Of a stretch of DNA of 64,000 bases, positions 16,726 through 26,438 are shown piece by piece. The DNA is taken from contig JAFTFT010000033.1 in NCBI GenBank assembly GCA_017458335.1, positions 1 through 64,000 on the forward strand, in the 5' to 3' direction. Source of the stretch: Oscillospiraceae bacterium. Lineage in GTDB: Bacteria > Bacillota > Clostridia > Oscillospirales > Oscillospiraceae. Both the position numbers and the translations under genes were made by a program. Every line of letters starts with the position of its first letter. The first letter of the stretch is position 1. The notes beneath the pieces were generated by a model. That model had not been told where the DNA came from. It searched no databases and saw nothing but the letters and a program-made list of their open reading frames with translations.

Positions 16726-17561
16726 TAGCGCTCTGCCCGAATCCGTTTCGTGACGCAGGTCTTGTGAGAACCCTGGAATGCCGCTCCCTTCTCTCCGCGG
16801 CGGGTTTTGAAACCTGTGTCTGTCCCGTGTTCACCGGGGCCGACTGGCAGCCGCCGGAGAATATGGAGATCCGTACGATCCGGGAGGTTCTGCCGCGGCT
16901 CAGTCATGCGGTGGTTCTGGGCGGGGACGGAACGATTCTGGCGGTGGTGCGCGAACTGGACGGGGCGGAGATCCCGATTCTCGGGGTGAATCTCGGCACC
17001 AAGGGATTCATGACCAGTATGGAGCCCGAGGAACTGTCCGGAATCGTACAGGCTCTTCAGCCCGGCGTTCCCGTGAGCGAGCGGATGATGCTGGAGGTTT
17101 CGCTGCTGCGGGGCGGCGAGGTGATTCTGCACGACTGCGCGCTCAACGACGTTGTGGTCCACGGCTACGGCGAATGTATCCAACCGACCGCCTGGGCGGA
17201 CGGGAAGGAGATGTTCTCCTTCTCCGGAGACGGCCTGATCGTCGCGACCCCGACGGGATCGACCGGCTATTCCATGTCGGCCGGCGGCCCGATCGCCGAA
17301 CCGGATGCCCGGGCGATCCTCCTGACGCCGATCTGCGCCCACACGCTCTCCGCCAAGCCCTATGTGCTCTCTCCGAAGCGCGACGTACGCGTCCTGACGG
17401 AGAAGCTCACCGGCCGGCGGGCGTATCTCGCGGTGGACGGCTATCAGGTCGCGGACCTGGAGAGCGGAGATCTGCTGGAAATCCGCTGTGCCGACCGCTG
17501 CGTCCCGATGATCGATCTGTGCAAGAGAAGTTTTTTTGAGCAGCTTGCCAAGCTGATGTAA
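16722..17561 (+). CDS. nadK: NAD kinase
   Basis: 279 residues, standard length. The NAD kinase motif VVLGGDGTILAVVREL is near residues 64-79, followed by GVNLGTKGFM, the catalytic/ribose-binding ALNDVVVHG with its NE/ND pair, and the TPTGSTGYSMSAGGPIA stretch. It phosphorylates NAD to NADP using ATP or polyphosphate. Translational coupling to tlyA is indicated by the ATGA overlap. Confidence 0.95.
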   Translation: MIALCPNPFRDAGLVRTLECRSLLSAAGFETCVCPVFTGADWQPPENMEIRTIREVLPRLSHAVVLGGDGTILAVVRELDGAEIPILGVNLGTKGFMTSMEPEELSGIVQALQPGVPVSERMMLEVSLLRGGEVILHDCALNDVVVHGYGECIQPTAWADGKEMFSFSGDGLIVATPTGSTGYSMSAGGPIAEPDARAILLTPICAHTLSAKPYVLSPKRDVRVLTEKLTGRRAYLAVDGYQVADLESGDLLEIRCADRCVPMIDLCKRSFFEQLAKLM

Positions 17562-17633
17562 GGATTTTGTCAGTAAAGCCCGCATACACGGGTTTTCAGA
17601 TATCAAAAAACGAAGGAAAGGAGGAATGGAACG

Positions 17634-18080
17634 ATGAAGAGCAACCGTCAGGCAGTGATTCTGGAGATCATCTCCACCGAAGCGATCGAGACACAGAACC
17701 AGCTGATGCACGCCCTGGAGCAGCGGGGAATCCACACCACGCAGGCCACGCTGTCCAGAGACATCCGTGACATGCATCTGGCGAAGGAGGTTTCTCCCGA
17801 AGGAGGATATCGCTATGTCGCGACCAGACGCGAGTCGGGCGATCACCTGCAGCGGCTTCAGAAGATCTTCCGGGAGAGTGTGGTATCCTACGATGTAGCA
17901 CAGAACCTTTTTGTCCTTCGCACGCTTCCGGGCCTGGCGTCCGCTGCCTGCAGCGCCATGGATGCCATCGAAGTGGACGGCCTGGTGGGTACCCTGGCCG
18001 GCGACGACACGGCGTTTATCGCCATGCGCGACAATGCGGCCGCACTGGCCCTGTTTGATGAAATTCAGCACCTGTTTTAA
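17634..18080 (+). CDS. argR: Arginine repressor ArgR/AhrC
   Basis: 148 residues with an N-terminal winged helix (RQAVILEIISTEAIETQNQLMHAL...TTQATLSRDIRDMHLAK) and a C-terminal oligomerisation/arginine-binding domain (LRTLPGLASAACSAMDAIEVDGLVGTLAGDDTAFI). In Clostridia argR sits immediately before recN, as here, and it controls arginine synthesis and catabolism in trans. GGAGGA sits upstream of the ATG. Confidence 0.95.
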   Translation: MKSNRQAVILEIISTEAIETQNQLMHALEQRGIHTTQATLSRDIRDMHLAKEVSPEGGYRYVATRRESGDHLQRLQKIFRESVVSYDVAQNLFVLRTLPGLASAACSAMDAIEVDGLVGTLAGDDTAFIAMRDNAAALALFDEIQHLF

Positions 18081-18109
18081 TACAGTCAGGTATTGGGGTA
18101 TGGAGAGCC

Positions 18110-19810
18110 ATGCTGCGAGAACTCAGAATTGAAAACATCGCCGTGATCGAACGGGCGGACATACGCTTTGACGCGGGGCTCAACGTCATGACCGGTGAGA
18201 CCGGCGCGGGCAAGAGCATTGTGATTGACAGCATTGCGGCGCTGACCGGCGCCCGCGTCACCCGGGACCTGATCCGCAGCGGTGCGGAAAGGGCGACGGT
18301 GACGGGCGTGTTTGACCGGGCCGACGCGGAAGCTTGGCTCCGGGACAACGAACTCGACGACGGGGACGACTCGGATGAGCTGATTGTTCAGCGCCGGATC
18401 ACCCGGGACGGGAAGAGCAGCTGCCGCGTCTGCGGCAATCCGGTCAGCGCCCAGCAGCTCAGAGAGCTGGGGAGCGGCCTGCTGGAAATCCACGGTCAGA
18501 ACGACGGACTCCAGCTCCTGGATGAAAAACGGCATCTCGCGGCGCTGGACCGCTTTGCCGGCTTGGATCTCGACCCCTACCGCGAAGCCTATCGGACGCT
18601 CTGTACGCTGCGGGAGGAGTGGGAACGGCTCAACCTCGACGAAGAGGAAAAAGAGCGGCTTTCTCTCCGCCTGACTGAGGCGGTCGCGGAGCTGGAGCGC
18701 GCCGCGCTTCGCCCGGAGGAGCGGGAAGAACTCACCGCCCGTCGGGATCTCCTGCGCAATGCCGAAAAACTGACCGAAGCCCTTCACATCGCCGCCGAAG
18801 CGCTGAACGGGGACGAGGGCGCGCTCAACGGCGCGCAGACCGCCGCCTGGCAATGCCGCCATGCCGCGGGCTTTGCCCCGGAACTCGGCAGCGCCGCCGA
18901 CACCCTGGACCAGGCGGTCTTCCTGCTGAACGACGCGTCGGAAACCCTGCGTGATTTTGAAGAATCGCTCAGCTTTTCCCCCGAGGAATACGACCGCATC
19001 GAAGAGCGGCTGCGGGAACTGAGCCGTCTGGAGCGGAAATACCGCCGCAGCCTGGAAGATCTTCCGGCCTATCTCGACGAATGCCGCGGCCGCCTGGAGG
19101 AGATCAGCTTCTCGGAGGAGCGGCTGCAGGAACTGGACCGGGAAATCACCCGGCAGGAGAAACGCTGCGTTGCCCTGGCCGAAGAACTGCGAAAAGAGCG
19201 CAGCAGGGCAGCCGGCCGTCTGGCTTCCCTCATTGAAAAGGAACTGCACGATCTATCCATGCCGGCGGCGCGCTTTCTGGTGGAGCTTACCCCTCTGCCG
19301 GAGCCGGGCCCGGTCGGCCTTGACAGCGCCCGCTTCCTGCTCTCGGCCAACCGCGGAGAGCTCCCCGGCCGCATCAGCCGCATCGCCTCTGGCGGCGAGC
19401 TCAGCCGCATCATGCTGGCCATGAAACAGGTTCTGTCCCGCTCGGATCCGGTTCCGACGATGATCTTTGACGAGATCGACACCGGCGTCTCGGGCATCGC
19501 GGCGCAGCGCGTCGGCGAAAAGCTCGCCGAACTCTCCGGCCGGAAGCAGGTCCTCTGTGTGACGCATCTGCCGCAGATCGCCGCCATGGCCGACCGGCAT
19601 GCCGTCATCGTCAAGACCGAACGGGAGGGCCGGACCCTGACCGAAGTGATCCCGCTGGATCACCTTGGCCGTCAACGTGAAATCGCCCGCCTGCACGGCG
19701 GCGACAATATCACCGAAACCACGCTGCGCTCCGCGGAGGAACAGCTTGGTTACGCGGCGGAATACAAGATTCAACATCAGAACAAGGAGAAGACAAATGG
19801 GAGTATATGA
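18110..19810 (+). CDS. recN: DNA repair protein RecN
   Basis: 566 residues of SMC-like architecture. The N-terminal ATPase half has LRELRIENIAVIERADIRFD and Walker A GETGAGKSIVIDS near residues 29-41; a coiled-coil centre runs from about 170 to 390; and the C-terminal half has the ABC signature ASGGELSRIMLAMK and Walker B TMIFDEIDTGVSG. RecN acts at double-strand breaks. It overlaps tyrS by 14 bp. In sporulating relatives spoIVB and spo0A come next; here they are absent. Confidence 0.95.
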   Translation: MLRELRIENIAVIERADIRFDAGLNVMTGETGAGKSIVIDSIAALTGARVTRDLIRSGAERATVTGVFDRADAEAWLRDNELDDGDDSDELIVQRRITRDGKSSCRVCGNPVSAQQLRELGSGLLEIHGQNDGLQLLDEKRHLAALDRFAGLDLDPYREAYRTLCTLREEWERLNLDEEEKERLSLRLTEAVAELERAALRPEEREELTARRDLLRNAEKLTEALHIAAEALNGDEGALNGAQTAAWQCRHAAGFAPELGSAADTLDQAVFLLNDASETLRDFEESLSFSPEEYDRIEERLRELSRLERKYRRSLEDLPAYLDECRGRLEEISFSEERLQELDREITRQEKRCVALAEELRKERSRAAGRLASLIEKELHDLSMPAARFLVELTPLPEPGPVGLDSARFLLSANRGELPGRISRIASGGELSRIMLAMKQVLSRSDPVPTMIFDEIDTGVSGIAAQRVGEKLAELSGRKQVLCVTHLPQIAAMADRHAVIVKTEREGRTLTEVIPLDHLGRQREIARLHGGDNITETTLRSAEEQLGYAAEYKIQHQNKEKTNGSI

Positions 19811-21023
19811 AGAACTGACTGCGCGCGGCCTGATCGCGCAGGTAACCAACGAGGAAGAAATCCGCAAGCTGGTCAATTCCGGCAAGGCCCGGTTTTATAT
19901 CGGCTTTGACTGCACCGCCGACAGCCTGACGGCAGGACATTTTATGGCACTCTGCCTGATGAAACGGCTCCAGATGGCGGGCAATACTCCCATCGCCCTG
20001 ATCGGCGGCGGCACGACAATGATCGGCGACCCCTCCGGCCGTACGGATATGCGCAAGATGCTGACGCGCGAGGACATCAACCACAACGCCGAGTGCTTCC
20101 GCAGACAGATGGAGCGCTTCATCGACTTTTCCGACGGCAAGGCCCTGATGGTCAACAACGCCGACTGGCTGCTGGACCTCAACTATGTCGAGCTGCTGCG
20201 TGAGGTCGGAACCCACTTCTCGGTGAACAACATGCTGCGTGCCGAGTGCTACAAGAACCGCATGGAGCGCGGCCTGAGCTTCTTTGAGTTCAACTACATG
20301 ATCATGCAGTCCTATGACTTCTACTACCTGTTCCAGCACTATGACTGCAACATGCAGTTCGGCGGCGACGATCAGTGGAGCAACATGCTCGGCGGCACGG
20401 AGCTCATCCGCCGCAAGCTCGGCAAGGACGCGCACGCGATGACCATCACGCTCCTCACCGACTCCAACGGCAACAAGATGGGCAAGACCGCCGGCAACGC
20501 CGTGTGGCTCGATCCGAACAAGACGAGCCCCTATGACTTCTATCAGTACTGGCGCAACGTCGGCGACGCGGACGTGATGAAGTGCCTGCGCATGTTGACC
20601 TTCCTGCCGCTGGAGCAGATCGATGAGATGTCCTCCTGGGAGGGCAGCGATCTCAACCGCGCCAAGGAAATCCTGGCCTGGGAGCTCACCGCGCTGGTCC
20701 ACGGCGAAGAGGAAGCCGACAAGGCTCAGCAGCAGGCCCGCGCCCTGTTTGGCGGCGGCGCATCCGACGGCGGCGACGCCCCGGTGGTCGAGGTCGGCGC
20801 CGAAGAGCTCAATGATGACGGAATCACCCTTCCGGCGCTGCTGGTCCTCGCGGGACTCTGCAAGAGCCGCAGCGACGCGCGTACGAACATTCAGCAGGGC
20901 GGCGTCAGCATCGACGGGGAAGCCGAGAAAAACCCCGCCCGCATGATCACGGAGGACGAGCTCCGCAAGGGATTCCTGCTGCGCCGCGGCAAGAAGGCCT
21001 ACAAGCGCGTCACGCTCAAGTGA
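19797..21023 (+). CDS. tyrS: Tyrosyl-tRNA synthetase
   Basis: 408 residues from the ATG at 19797, preceded by AAGGAG; an in-frame extension upstream lies inside recN and is not used. The class I signature is TAGHFMALCLMKRLQ (HIGH-like). The tyrosine-binding region has GGDDQWSNMLGGTELIRR, the KMSKS-like loop is KMGKTAGNAVWLDP, and a C-terminal S4 domain (CKSRSDARTNIQQGGVSIDG) is present. It charges tRNA-Tyr. Co-transcription with recN is indicated by overlap. Confidence 0.96.
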   Translation: MGVYEELTARGLIAQVTNEEEIRKLVNSGKARFYIGFDCTADSLTAGHFMALCLMKRLQMAGNTPIALIGGGTTMIGDPSGRTDMRKMLTREDINHNAECFRRQMERFIDFSDGKALMVNNADWLLDLNYVELLREVGTHFSVNNMLRAECYKNRMERGLSFFEFNYMIMQSYDFYYLFQHYDCNMQFGGDDQWSNMLGGTELIRRKLGKDAHAMTITLLTDSNGNKMGKTAGNAVWLDPNKTSPYDFYQYWRNVGDADVMKCLRMLTFLPLEQIDEMSSWEGSDLNRAKEILAWELTALVHGEEEADKAQQQARALFGGGASDGGDAPVVEVGAEELNDDGITLPALLVLAGLCKSRSDARTNIQQGGVSIDGEAEKNPARMITEDELRKGFLLRRGKKAYKRVTLK

Positions 21024-21769
21024 AATCAAGACGGATTCCGATTCTGCTCTGTCTGTTGCTCTGCCTCTCGCTCGCCGCGGCGCCGTTCGCGGCGGCCGAT
21101 CTGGTGAACATCGGCGGCAAGCTCCGCTATTACGATGAGTACGGCAGGGAAGCGGAGCAGATCGGTCTCGATCTCTCACAGTTCAACAATCAGATCGACT
21201 TCTCCGCGCTGCGGGACCAGGGCTTTACTTTCGTGATCATCCGTCTGGGCGGACGGGGCTGGGGCGGAAGCGGCCGGCTCTACGGTGATCGCGAGACCCG
21301 GGCCAATCTTCAGTTGGCGCGGGAAGCCGGCCTTGAGGTCGGCGCCTATTTCTACTCCACCGCGGTGAATCCCGCGGAAGCGCTGGAAGAGGCGGAGGCC
21401 GCGCTGAAGACACTGGACGGATTCCCCCTGGACCTGCCGGTTTACATCGATATGGAGTATTCCGGCGACTATCCCTACGGGCGATCCGATACCCTGACGC
21501 CCGGAGAGCGGGCCGACGTGATCGAAGCCTTCTGCGGTGCGGTCCGTCAGGCCGGATATGAAGCGGGACTCTATGCCTCGGAAGGCTATGCCCGCTTTGA
21601 TCTGGACACGGAAGCGGTGAAGTATCTTCCGTTCTGGATGGCGAGCTATACGGTGGAGAACCGCCTGCCGGCCCATATCCACAGCTATTCCGTCTGGCAG
21701 CAGACGGATTCCACCTACGCCGGCGGTGTCGACGGCGCCTTTGATCTCAACATCATTCTGCCCTCATAA
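21020..21769 (+). CDS. Secreted GH25 family lysozyme
   Basis: 249 residues starting at a GTG that overlaps the tyrS stop (GTGA). Residues 1-27 form a signal peptide (KSRRIPILLCLLLCLSLAAA, cleavage near AAA). The GH25 barrel has GLDLSQFNNQIDF near 50, a central GAYFYSTAVNPAEALEEA, and the catalytic DxE pair in PVYIDMEYSG near 140. It ends with SYSVWQQTDSTYAGGVDGAFDLN, typical of GH25. The protein cleaves the N-acetylmuramic acid backbone of peptidoglycan. There is no cell-wall-binding repeat, so it may act in wall turnover. Confidence 0.92.
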   Translation: MKSRRIPILLCLLLCLSLAAAPFAAADLVNIGGKLRYYDEYGREAEQIGLDLSQFNNQIDFSALRDQGFTFVIIRLGGRGWGGSGRLYGDRETRANLQLAREAGLEVGAYFYSTAVNPAEALEEAEAALKTLDGFPLDLPVYIDMEYSGDYPYGRSDTLTPGERADVIEAFCGAVRQAGYEAGLYASEGYARFDLDTEAVKYLPFWMASYTVENRLPAHIHSYSVWQQTDSTYAGGVDGAFDLNIILPS

Positions 21770-21800
21770 CGGCTGAACGGAACTGCCAAACCGGAAAAGA

Positions 21801-21829
21801 ATACCTCCCCGCCCCCGGCGGGGAGGTAT
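21801..21829. repeat. Palindromic intergenic element, copy 2
   Basis: Perfect 13-bp stem ATACCTCCCCGCC / GGCGGGGAGGTAT with a CCC loop, between the lysozyme gene and glgB. The core and flanking GGAAAA and CGG match the element at 10110-10134. No T-tract follows. Confidence 0.6.
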
Positions 21830-21895
21830 CCGGGCCCTGCATTTCATGAAAGGCTATGGCTGCGGCCCCAGGCCGCGACGGAAAGGAGACATACG

Positions 21896-23800
21896 ATGGA
21901 CGAACGGCATCTTTCCTGTATCCCGAGAGACGACATCTGGCTCTATAACACCGGACACGCGCGAAAGGCCTGGCTGTGCTACGGCTGCCGGCCGGTTCCC
22001 GAACTCGGCGAATATCGGTTTGTGGTCTGGGCCCCGAATGCTCGGGCGGTGAGCCTCACCGGCGACTTCAACGCCTGGGGGGATCAGCCGATGGAGCGCA
22101 TGGAAGGCGGCGTCTGGGTGGCGTTTCGTGCCGACGTCTCCGTCGGGCAGCACTATAAGTACAGCATTACCGGTGCCGACGGGAGGACTTTTCTGAAATC
22201 AGATCCCTTTGCCGCCTGGTCCGAAAACCGCTCCGAAACCGCGTCCATCGTCTGGGACGGCGGGCACTATGCCTGGCTGGATGGGGAGTATATGGAGGCC
22301 AGGAAGCAGAAGAACTTCATGACCGAGCCTATGAGCATCTATGAGCTGCACCTCGGTTCCTGGCGCTCTCCGGCCTATGGCGTCACCTACCGGACCGTGG
22401 CGGATGAACTCGCGGAATACTGCGCGGAAATGGGCTTTACGCATGTGGAGATCATGCCGGTTACGGAATACCCGTATGACGGCTCCTGGGGCTACCAGGT
22501 GACCGGCTACTATGCCCCCACGTCCCGCTACGGCACGCCGGACGACTTCCGCTATTTTGTCGATACCCTCCACCGCGCGGGCATCGGCGTGATCATGGAC
22601 TGGGTTCCGGCCCACTTCCCGAAAGACGGTCACGGTCTGGCCCGCTTTGACGGGACCAACCTCTTCGAATGCAAGGAACAGCGCATGGCCGAGCACCCCG
22701 ACTGGGGCACGCTGATCTTCGACTATGCAAGTCCTCCGGTCCAGAGCTTCCTGATCTCCTCCGCCTGTCTGTTCTTTGAGGAATACCACATCGACGGTAT
22801 CCGCGTCGACGCCGTCTCCTCGATGCTGTACCTCAACTACGGCCGGAAGGAGGGCGAGTATACGCCCAACCGTGAGGGAGGGTATATCAACCTTGACGCG
22901 CTGGACTTCCTGCGCAACTTGAACGAAGCGGTTCTGACCACCTATCCGGGCGCCGTCACCATCGCCGAGGAATCCACGGCCTTCCCTCTGATCACGGCCC
23001 CGCCCGATGTCGGCGGCGTCGGTTTCTGTCTGAAGTGGGATATGGGCTTCATGCACGATACGCTGGACTATATGTCCCTGAATCCCTTCTTCCGCTCGGC
23101 CAATCACAACCGGCTGACCTTCTCGATGATGTATGCCTTCTCGGAGAACTATGTCCTGGCGTATTCCCACGACGAGGTGGTCCACGGGAAGTATTCCATG
23201 ATCAACAAGATGAGCGGCGATTATGACCAGAAGTTCGCCTCCCTCCGGACCCTGTACGGGTATCAGTTTGCGCACCCGGGCAAGAAGCTCACCTTCATGG
23301 GAAGCGAATTCGCGCAGTTCATCGAATGGAACTGGCAGCAGCCGCTGGACTGGATGCTGCTGGATTATCCGAAACACCGCGGCATGAGAGACTGGGTCCG
23401 GGCGCTGAACCGGCTTTATCGGACATATCCCGCACTCTGGCGTCAGGATCACTCCTGGGACGGCTTCCGATGGCTGAACGTGGACGATGCCTCACGCAGC
23501 TCCATCGCCTTCCTGCGCATCCCCGGTGACGACAGCCGCAGCCTGGTCTGCGTGTTCAACTTCACCCCGGTACGGTATGACGGGTTTGTCTTCGGCCTGC
23601 CCTGCAACGGCACCCTGAAGGAAATCCTCTGCAGCGACGATCCCGCCTTCGGCGGCGACGGCAAGGGCAATCCCCACGCGATCCGGGCGAAGAAGCAGCC
23701 GTTTACCGAGTTTGAATGGTCGGCGGCCGTGACGCTTCCGCCGCTCTCTGCGCTGTTCTTTGAGTTCCGTCCCGTCAAGGCACGGAAACACAAAGCCTGA
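21896..23800 (+). CDS. glgB: 1,4-alpha-glucan branching enzyme
   Basis: 634 residues. An N-terminal CBM48 module (FVVWAPNARAVSLTGDFNAW) precedes the GH13 barrel: YELHLGSWR, THVEIMPVTEYPYDGSWGYQVTGYYAPTSRYG, GVIMDWVPAHFP, the nucleophile region DGIRVDAVSSMLYLNYGR, the acid TIAEESTAFP, and the YSHDEVVHGK motif, followed by a C-terminal beta domain. This full set identifies a GlgB that forms alpha-1,6 branches in glycogen. GGAGA precedes the ATG. The next gene is another GH13 enzyme; glgC and glgA are not in the window. Confidence 0.96.
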   Translation: MDERHLSCIPRDDIWLYNTGHARKAWLCYGCRPVPELGEYRFVVWAPNARAVSLTGDFNAWGDQPMERMEGGVWVAFRADVSVGQHYKYSITGADGRTFLKSDPFAAWSENRSETASIVWDGGHYAWLDGEYMEARKQKNFMTEPMSIYELHLGSWRSPAYGVTYRTVADELAEYCAEMGFTHVEIMPVTEYPYDGSWGYQVTGYYAPTSRYGTPDDFRYFVDTLHRAGIGVIMDWVPAHFPKDGHGLARFDGTNLFECKEQRMAEHPDWGTLIFDYASPPVQSFLISSACLFFEEYHIDGIRVDAVSSMLYLNYGRKEGEYTPNREGGYINLDALDFLRNLNEAVLTTYPGAVTIAEESTAFPLITAPPDVGGVGFCLKWDMGFMHDTLDYMSLNPFFRSANHNRLTFSMMYAFSENYVLAYSHDEVVHGKYSMINKMSGDYDQKFASLRTLYGYQFAHPGKKLTFMGSEFAQFIEWNWQQPLDWMLLDYPKHRGMRDWVRALNRLYRTYPALWRQDHSWDGFRWLNVDDASRSSIAFLRIPGDDSRSLVCVFNFTPVRYDGFVFGLPCNGTLKEILCSDDPAFGGDGKGNPHAIRAKKQPFTEFEWSAAVTLPPLSALFFEFRPVKARKHKA

Positions 23801-23835
23801 TGCGCAAAAGATCTCTTCCTGGAGTGTGAACCTGT

Positions 23836-26178
23836 TTGAATCTGACCCGTACCATCTCATACGGCGGAAGCTACCGCGAGGTATGGGATGACGACTATCA
23901 CCTGAAAATCGAATATCAGCATCAGCAGCAGCTCCGCCTCTGTTTTCGCGGCGGGGCCTGGTGCGTTTCAGAAGGCGAGCTTCCGGAAGGCTCGCTTTCC
24001 GCACGCTTTTTCCCGGAAGCGGCGGACGCGGCGGTTGCCGCGGCGCGTTTTCTCGGTTCCGGACGGATGGAGAGAGACCTGCGCAGGCTGTCTCCGGACG
24101 GAAAGGTCGGACCGGTTTTTACGGCGGAGTTTCTGCGGATCCTGATGGATGATTACGGCATGAATCTCGAGACCGTCTATCCTTATGCGGCGGCCTGTGC
24201 CGATGAAGACCTGACCGAGGAGGAGATGGAGGAGCTGAACCGGCTGCAGCCGCGCAGCTGCCACCTGTTTCGAATGATGCGGGATTTCGAGCGCTATATC
24301 CCGCCGGTCCTCCATGACATCCGCCTTAAGGACTGCCGCTTTCCCCGCGGCGCGGTGACGGCCGGAGAGAAGCTGCGCCTCGCCTTTGAGGCGCAGCAGG
24401 GAAGCGTGACGGAGGCCGTGCTGGAACTCTGGGGCGACAATTTCCGCGAAGAATTCCCCATGAAACCCTCCGAACGGGGCTGGGCGGTGGAATTCGCGGC
24501 GCCGGAAATCCCCGCCGCGCTCTGGTACCGCTTCCGCATCCGTCCGGCCGGCCGGGACGTGACGCGCTGGATCTGCCGCTCGCCGGACGGGCTGCATTCC
24601 TGGCTGCTGACGGAAGCGAAGGACGGCTTCCGCCTCACGGTTTCCGCCCGGGGCTTTGAAACGCCGGCGTGGTTTCAGAGCTGCGTCCTGTACCAGATCT
24701 TTCCGGACCGCTTCGCCTTTTTCGACGACGATACGGCCGGAAAGGGCGTGGACTATCACCGGCATCTCGGCCAGACCCCGGACCTGCACGCCTCCCGGGA
24801 AGAGGAGGTGCGCTGGCAGGCGAGAGAATTCGAGAAGGACTATATCCCCGATGACTTCTACGGCGGGACCCTGCGGGGGATCCGGGAGCAGCTTGGGTAC
24901 CTCAGGGACCTCGGCGTGAGCTGTCTGTATCTCAATCCGATTGTCGAATCCCGCTCCAACCACCGCTACGACACCTCGGACTATCTGCGCGTTGACCCGA
25001 TCCTCGGCACGAATGAGGACTTCACCGCCCTCTGTGAGGCGGCGGAAGGACTCGGGATCCGGATCCTCTGTGACGGCGTGTTTTCCCATACGGGGGCGGA
25101 CAGCATCTACTTTAACCGTGACGGTCATTACCCGGAACCGGGCGCCTGCCAGAAGGAGCCCTCGCCCTACGACAGCTGGTACGATTTCCGGCATTTTCCC
25201 GACGACTATCGAAGCTGGTGGGGGTTCCGGGAGCTGCCGGAGGTCAACGAGACGGATCCCGCCTGGCAGGACTTCGTCGTGACGGGGGAAAACTCCGTCG
25301 TGCGTCAGTGGCTCCGCCGCGGGGCGTCCGGCTGGCGCCTGGATGTGGCGGACGAGCTCCCCGACGAAGTCCTGGAGCTGATCCGCAGCGCGGCCAGGAA
25401 GGAAAAACCGGACAGCCTGATCCTGGGCGAGGTCTGGGAAGACGCGGTGCTGAAGGAGAGCTACGGTTCCCGGCGCCGCTATGCCCTGGGCACGGCGCTG
25501 GACTCCGTCATGAACTATCCCTTCCGTACGGCGGTTCTGGACTTCCTTCACCGCCGCATCAGCGCGTTTGAGATGGCGGATTTCCTCACGGCCCAGCAGC
25601 TGCACTATCCCAAACCGCTGTACCGGAGCCTGATGAACCTTCTCGGTTCGCATGACGTCGAGCGCCTGCGCAACGCTCTGGCGAGCGGGGAATGCTGGAA
25701 GGAGCGCTCCCGCGAGGACCAGCTGGCGCTGGAGGCCTCTCTGCGTCCGGAGGACTGGCAGCGCGCCGACCGGTTGGAACGGCTGGCGCTGGCGATCCAG
25801 TTTTCGATTCCGGGCGTTCCCAGCGTCTACTACGGCGACGAGCTTGCCATGACCGGTACCGGGGATCCCTTTAACCGCAGGCCCGTTCGGGACGGAATGC
25901 TCTCCGGCGAAGCGCGAAGCAGCGAGGCAGCCTCTCTTCACGACTATGTGAAGGAGCTGGCCGGGAGGAGAAACGCCCACGCGGCGCTGAGCACCGGGGA
26001 CGCGTTCTTCCTCGCGTCCGATGCGGACGTTCTGCTGATCTTCCGAACGGACGGAGCCGAACGGATCCTGACGGCGGTAAACCGCGCGGAGGAGGAGAGA
26101 GCCTACACCCTGTGGCTCCCGGACTGCAGGACGGAGGGCCGGATCGGCCCCTGTACGGCGGAGACGGTGTTCCTGTAA
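23836..26178 (+). CDS. GH13 alpha-glucosidase/maltodextrin-degrading enzyme
   Basis: 780 residues from a TTG at 23836. The first ~270 residues are unusual, with an N-terminal region of unknown fold followed by a CBM34-like beta domain (residues 150-270). The GH13 barrel begins near 275 (WFQSCVLYQIFPDRF). It contains VSCLYLNPIVESRSNHRYDTSDY, the nucleophile GWRLDVADELP, the acid ILGEVWED, the transition-state Asp in NLLGSHDVERLRN and VPSVYYGDE near the end. This pattern fits neopullulanase, cyclomaltodextrinase or maltogenic amylase rather than a secreted amylase; there is no signal peptide. It lies 35 bp after glgB, so turnover of glycogen or imported maltodextrin is likely. Confidence 0.88.
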   Translation: MNLTRTISYGGSYREVWDDDYHLKIEYQHQQQLRLCFRGGAWCVSEGELPEGSLSARFFPEAADAAVAAARFLGSGRMERDLRRLSPDGKVGPVFTAEFLRILMDDYGMNLETVYPYAAACADEDLTEEEMEELNRLQPRSCHLFRMMRDFERYIPPVLHDIRLKDCRFPRGAVTAGEKLRLAFEAQQGSVTEAVLELWGDNFREEFPMKPSERGWAVEFAAPEIPAALWYRFRIRPAGRDVTRWICRSPDGLHSWLLTEAKDGFRLTVSARGFETPAWFQSCVLYQIFPDRFAFFDDDTAGKGVDYHRHLGQTPDLHASREEEVRWQAREFEKDYIPDDFYGGTLRGIREQLGYLRDLGVSCLYLNPIVESRSNHRYDTSDYLRVDPILGTNEDFTALCEAAEGLGIRILCDGVFSHTGADSIYFNRDGHYPEPGACQKEPSPYDSWYDFRHFPDDYRSWWGFRELPEVNETDPAWQDFVVTGENSVVRQWLRRGASGWRLDVADELPDEVLELIRSAARKEKPDSLILGEVWEDAVLKESYGSRRRYALGTALDSVMNYPFRTAVLDFLHRRISAFEMADFLTAQQLHYPKPLYRSLMNLLGSHDVERLRNALASGECWKERSREDQLALEASLRPEDWQRADRLERLALAIQFSIPGVPSVYYGDELAMTGTGDPFNRRPVRDGMLSGEARSSEAASLHDYVKELAGRRNAHAALSTGDAFFLASDADVLLIFRTDGAERILTAVNRAEEERAYTLWLPDCRTEGRIGPCTAETVFL

Positions 26179-26366
26179 TGCTTCCAGAGGAAGGTAATGC
26201 GAAAAAAGGAGCGGTGATGCCCCGAAGAAAGGCGAAAAAACCATTATCCTGTCTTACAGAGCCCCTAAATTATATGCCGGCAAGGAAACTCAGGCTGTTT
26301 TTCGCGAGATTTTAATTTGTCAAAGGTGGCTTCCTGACATTCGCCTCTTATCTCTTTAACACCCAA

Positions 26367-26404
26367 CGACGGTCTGCGCAGTATATTAACTGCACAGACC
26401 GTCG
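26367..26404. terminator. Long hairpin between convergent genes
   Basis: CGACGGTCTG-C-GCAGT pairs with ACTGC-A-CAGACCGTCG around an ATATTA loop: 10 bp, one C/A mismatch and 5 bp. It lies between the plus-strand GH13 gene and the minus-strand secreted-protein gene, so it may end both transcripts, although neither side has a clear T-tract. Confidence 0.5.
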
Positions 26405-26438
26405 CTGCTTCATTATAAGCACTATCGTTTTTGCGAGT

